DNA of 13,174 nt from Bdellovibrio sp. (lineage in GTDB: Bacteria > Bdellovibrionota > Bdellovibrionia > Bdellovibrionales > Bdellovibrionaceae), in contig JAHRXB010000202.1 of assembly GCA_019104905.1 (NCBI GenBank), forward strand, positions 1 through 13,174, read 5' to 3'. The translations under genes and the position numbers were made by a program. Shown piece by piece: positions 12,531-13,174 of the stretch. The notes below the pieces were generated by a model. The model made no database searches, was not told the DNA's origin, and was given only the letters and a program-made list of their open reading frames with translations. Position 1 is the stretch's first letter. Every line of letters begins with the position of its first letter.

Positions 12531-13174
12531 ATGGGCATGGGCCGAAAGATATTTGTTTGTAATTCAGAATTTCCGTATCACATCACTGCTCGATGTATTA
12601 ATCGCGATTGGTTTTCACAAGACCTTGAAGAAGTTTGGTCGATCATGACCATGCATCTCCACTTTGTGCATCTCGCCTACGGATTACGTATTCACGCATT
12701 CACACTTATGAGTAATCACTTTCATCTCATCGTCAGAGCGCCGGAAGGAAATTTAAGTTCAGCAATGCGTTTTTTTATGGCCGAATCCGGAAGGGACCTC
12801 CGTTTGCTAAGTGATCGGATCAATGTCACCTACGGAAGTCGATTCCATCGAAGTCTACTTACCGACCCGCTCTACTATCTACACGCATATAAGTATGTGT
12901 ATCGAAACCCTGTCGAAGCAGGACTTTGCCAGCGAGTTGAAGACTATCCCTTTTCAACCTTGAAAGGTCTGATTGGATGCGCGCCGATCACGGTGCCCAT
13001 ATTGGATGATTTGAATTGGACGACTGCGGAGTCAAAACTAGAAACACTAAAATGGTTAAATACCCGACCAGATAAAGAATGTTGGGGGGAGGTTCAGAAT
13101 GCTTTAAAGAAGGGAGTGTTTAAATTGCCCAGACACAACTCTCGCCCCTCTTGGCTTGAAGGTAATGCACTGTA
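12531..13174 (+). CDS. REP-associated tyrosine transposase (RAYT; Y1/HUH family), 3'-truncated by window edge
   Basis: An open frame of 214 codons runs off the right edge. It carries the Y1 transposase signature: FPYHITARCINRDWF (14-28) and the HUH metal site in FTLMSNHFHLIV (57-68, with H63 and H65). A helix LHAYKYVYRNPVEAGL (117-132) also follows, in which Y122 or Y124 should be the catalytic tyrosine before the conserved N-P. A second ATG at 12537 (MGRKIF) is an equally likely start; no strong ribosome site precedes either. RAYTs cut and join single-stranded DNA at palindromic repeats; they are usually single-copy domesticated relatives of IS200/IS605 and not flanked by IS ends. It is convergent with nothing visible and divergent from fliC. 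The frame is intact as far as it can be seen. Confidence 0.9.
   Translation, partial: MGMGRKIFVCNSEFPYHITARCINRDWFSQDLEEVWSIMTMHLHFVHLAYGLRIHAFTLMSNHFHLIVRAPEGNLSSAMRFFMAESGRDLRLLSDRINVTYGSRFHRSLLTDPLYYLHAYKYVYRNPVEAGLCQRVEDYPFSTLKGLIGCAPITVPILDDLNWTTAESKLETLKWLNTRPDKECWGEVQNALKKGVFKLPRHNSRPSWLEGNAL

Noticed and set aside
12424..12648. Plus-strand open frame of 74 codons before and inside the transposase
   Set aside because: It overlaps the transposase start in another frame; the frame containing the HUH and tyrosine motifs is the real one.

Overview
The window looks like a late flagellar (filament) locus of a Bdellovibrio-like predatory bacterium or close relative. It carries a compact flagellin (277 aa, starting MGMRIST), FlaG, FliD, FliS and a FliT/FlgN-like chaperone in a row. 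These are followed by a long run of TPR, methyltransferase-like and GT9 glycosyltransferase genes and a two-component pair. The genus is inferred from the protein style and gene order, not from a database search. Almost every gene is on the minus strand; the one clear plus-strand gene is a transposase at the right edge.

Layout from right to left, in the direction of transcription. (1) 12531-13174 (+): a 3'-truncated Y1/HUH transposase of the RAYT type, with a REP-like imperfect palindrome about 100 bp upstream. (2) 12126-12402 (-): what looks like a frameshifted small membrane-protein gene. (3) 11256-12089: flagellin, with a plausible sigma-28-like promoter and a tandem hairpin cluster after its stop. 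(4) 10671-11045: FlaG-like gene with a near-consensus sigma-28 promoter placed so close to the ATG that the mRNA would be essentially leaderless. (5) 10499-10670: intergenic region with two copies of a dyad TTCACTG-N2-CGTGA-N-TC. (6) 8254-10498: fliD, fliS and a FliT/FlgN-like gene. (7) 8109-8253: spacer with a strong sigma-54 (-24/-12) promoter reading into the next unit. (8) 1-8108: tightly packed, often overlapping genes for a TPR protein, a SAM-methyltransferase-like (or Maf-N-like) protein, two GT9 glycosyltransferases with helical C-terminal extensions, an all-helical unknown protein, a PAS histidine kinase, a stand-alone receiver, and the start of rsmD.

The working picture is as follows. 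Flagellin, FlaG cap-proximal protein, FliD cap and their export chaperones build the filament. The TPR/MTase/GT9 group is the kind of module that glycosylates flagellin or surface glycans. The histidine kinase/receiver pair encoded in the same run may tune it. Dense start/stop overlaps (TAATG, ATGA, 14 nt, about 80-90 nt) imply translational coupling along the unit. The role of the GT9 module is inferred from context and domain type only.
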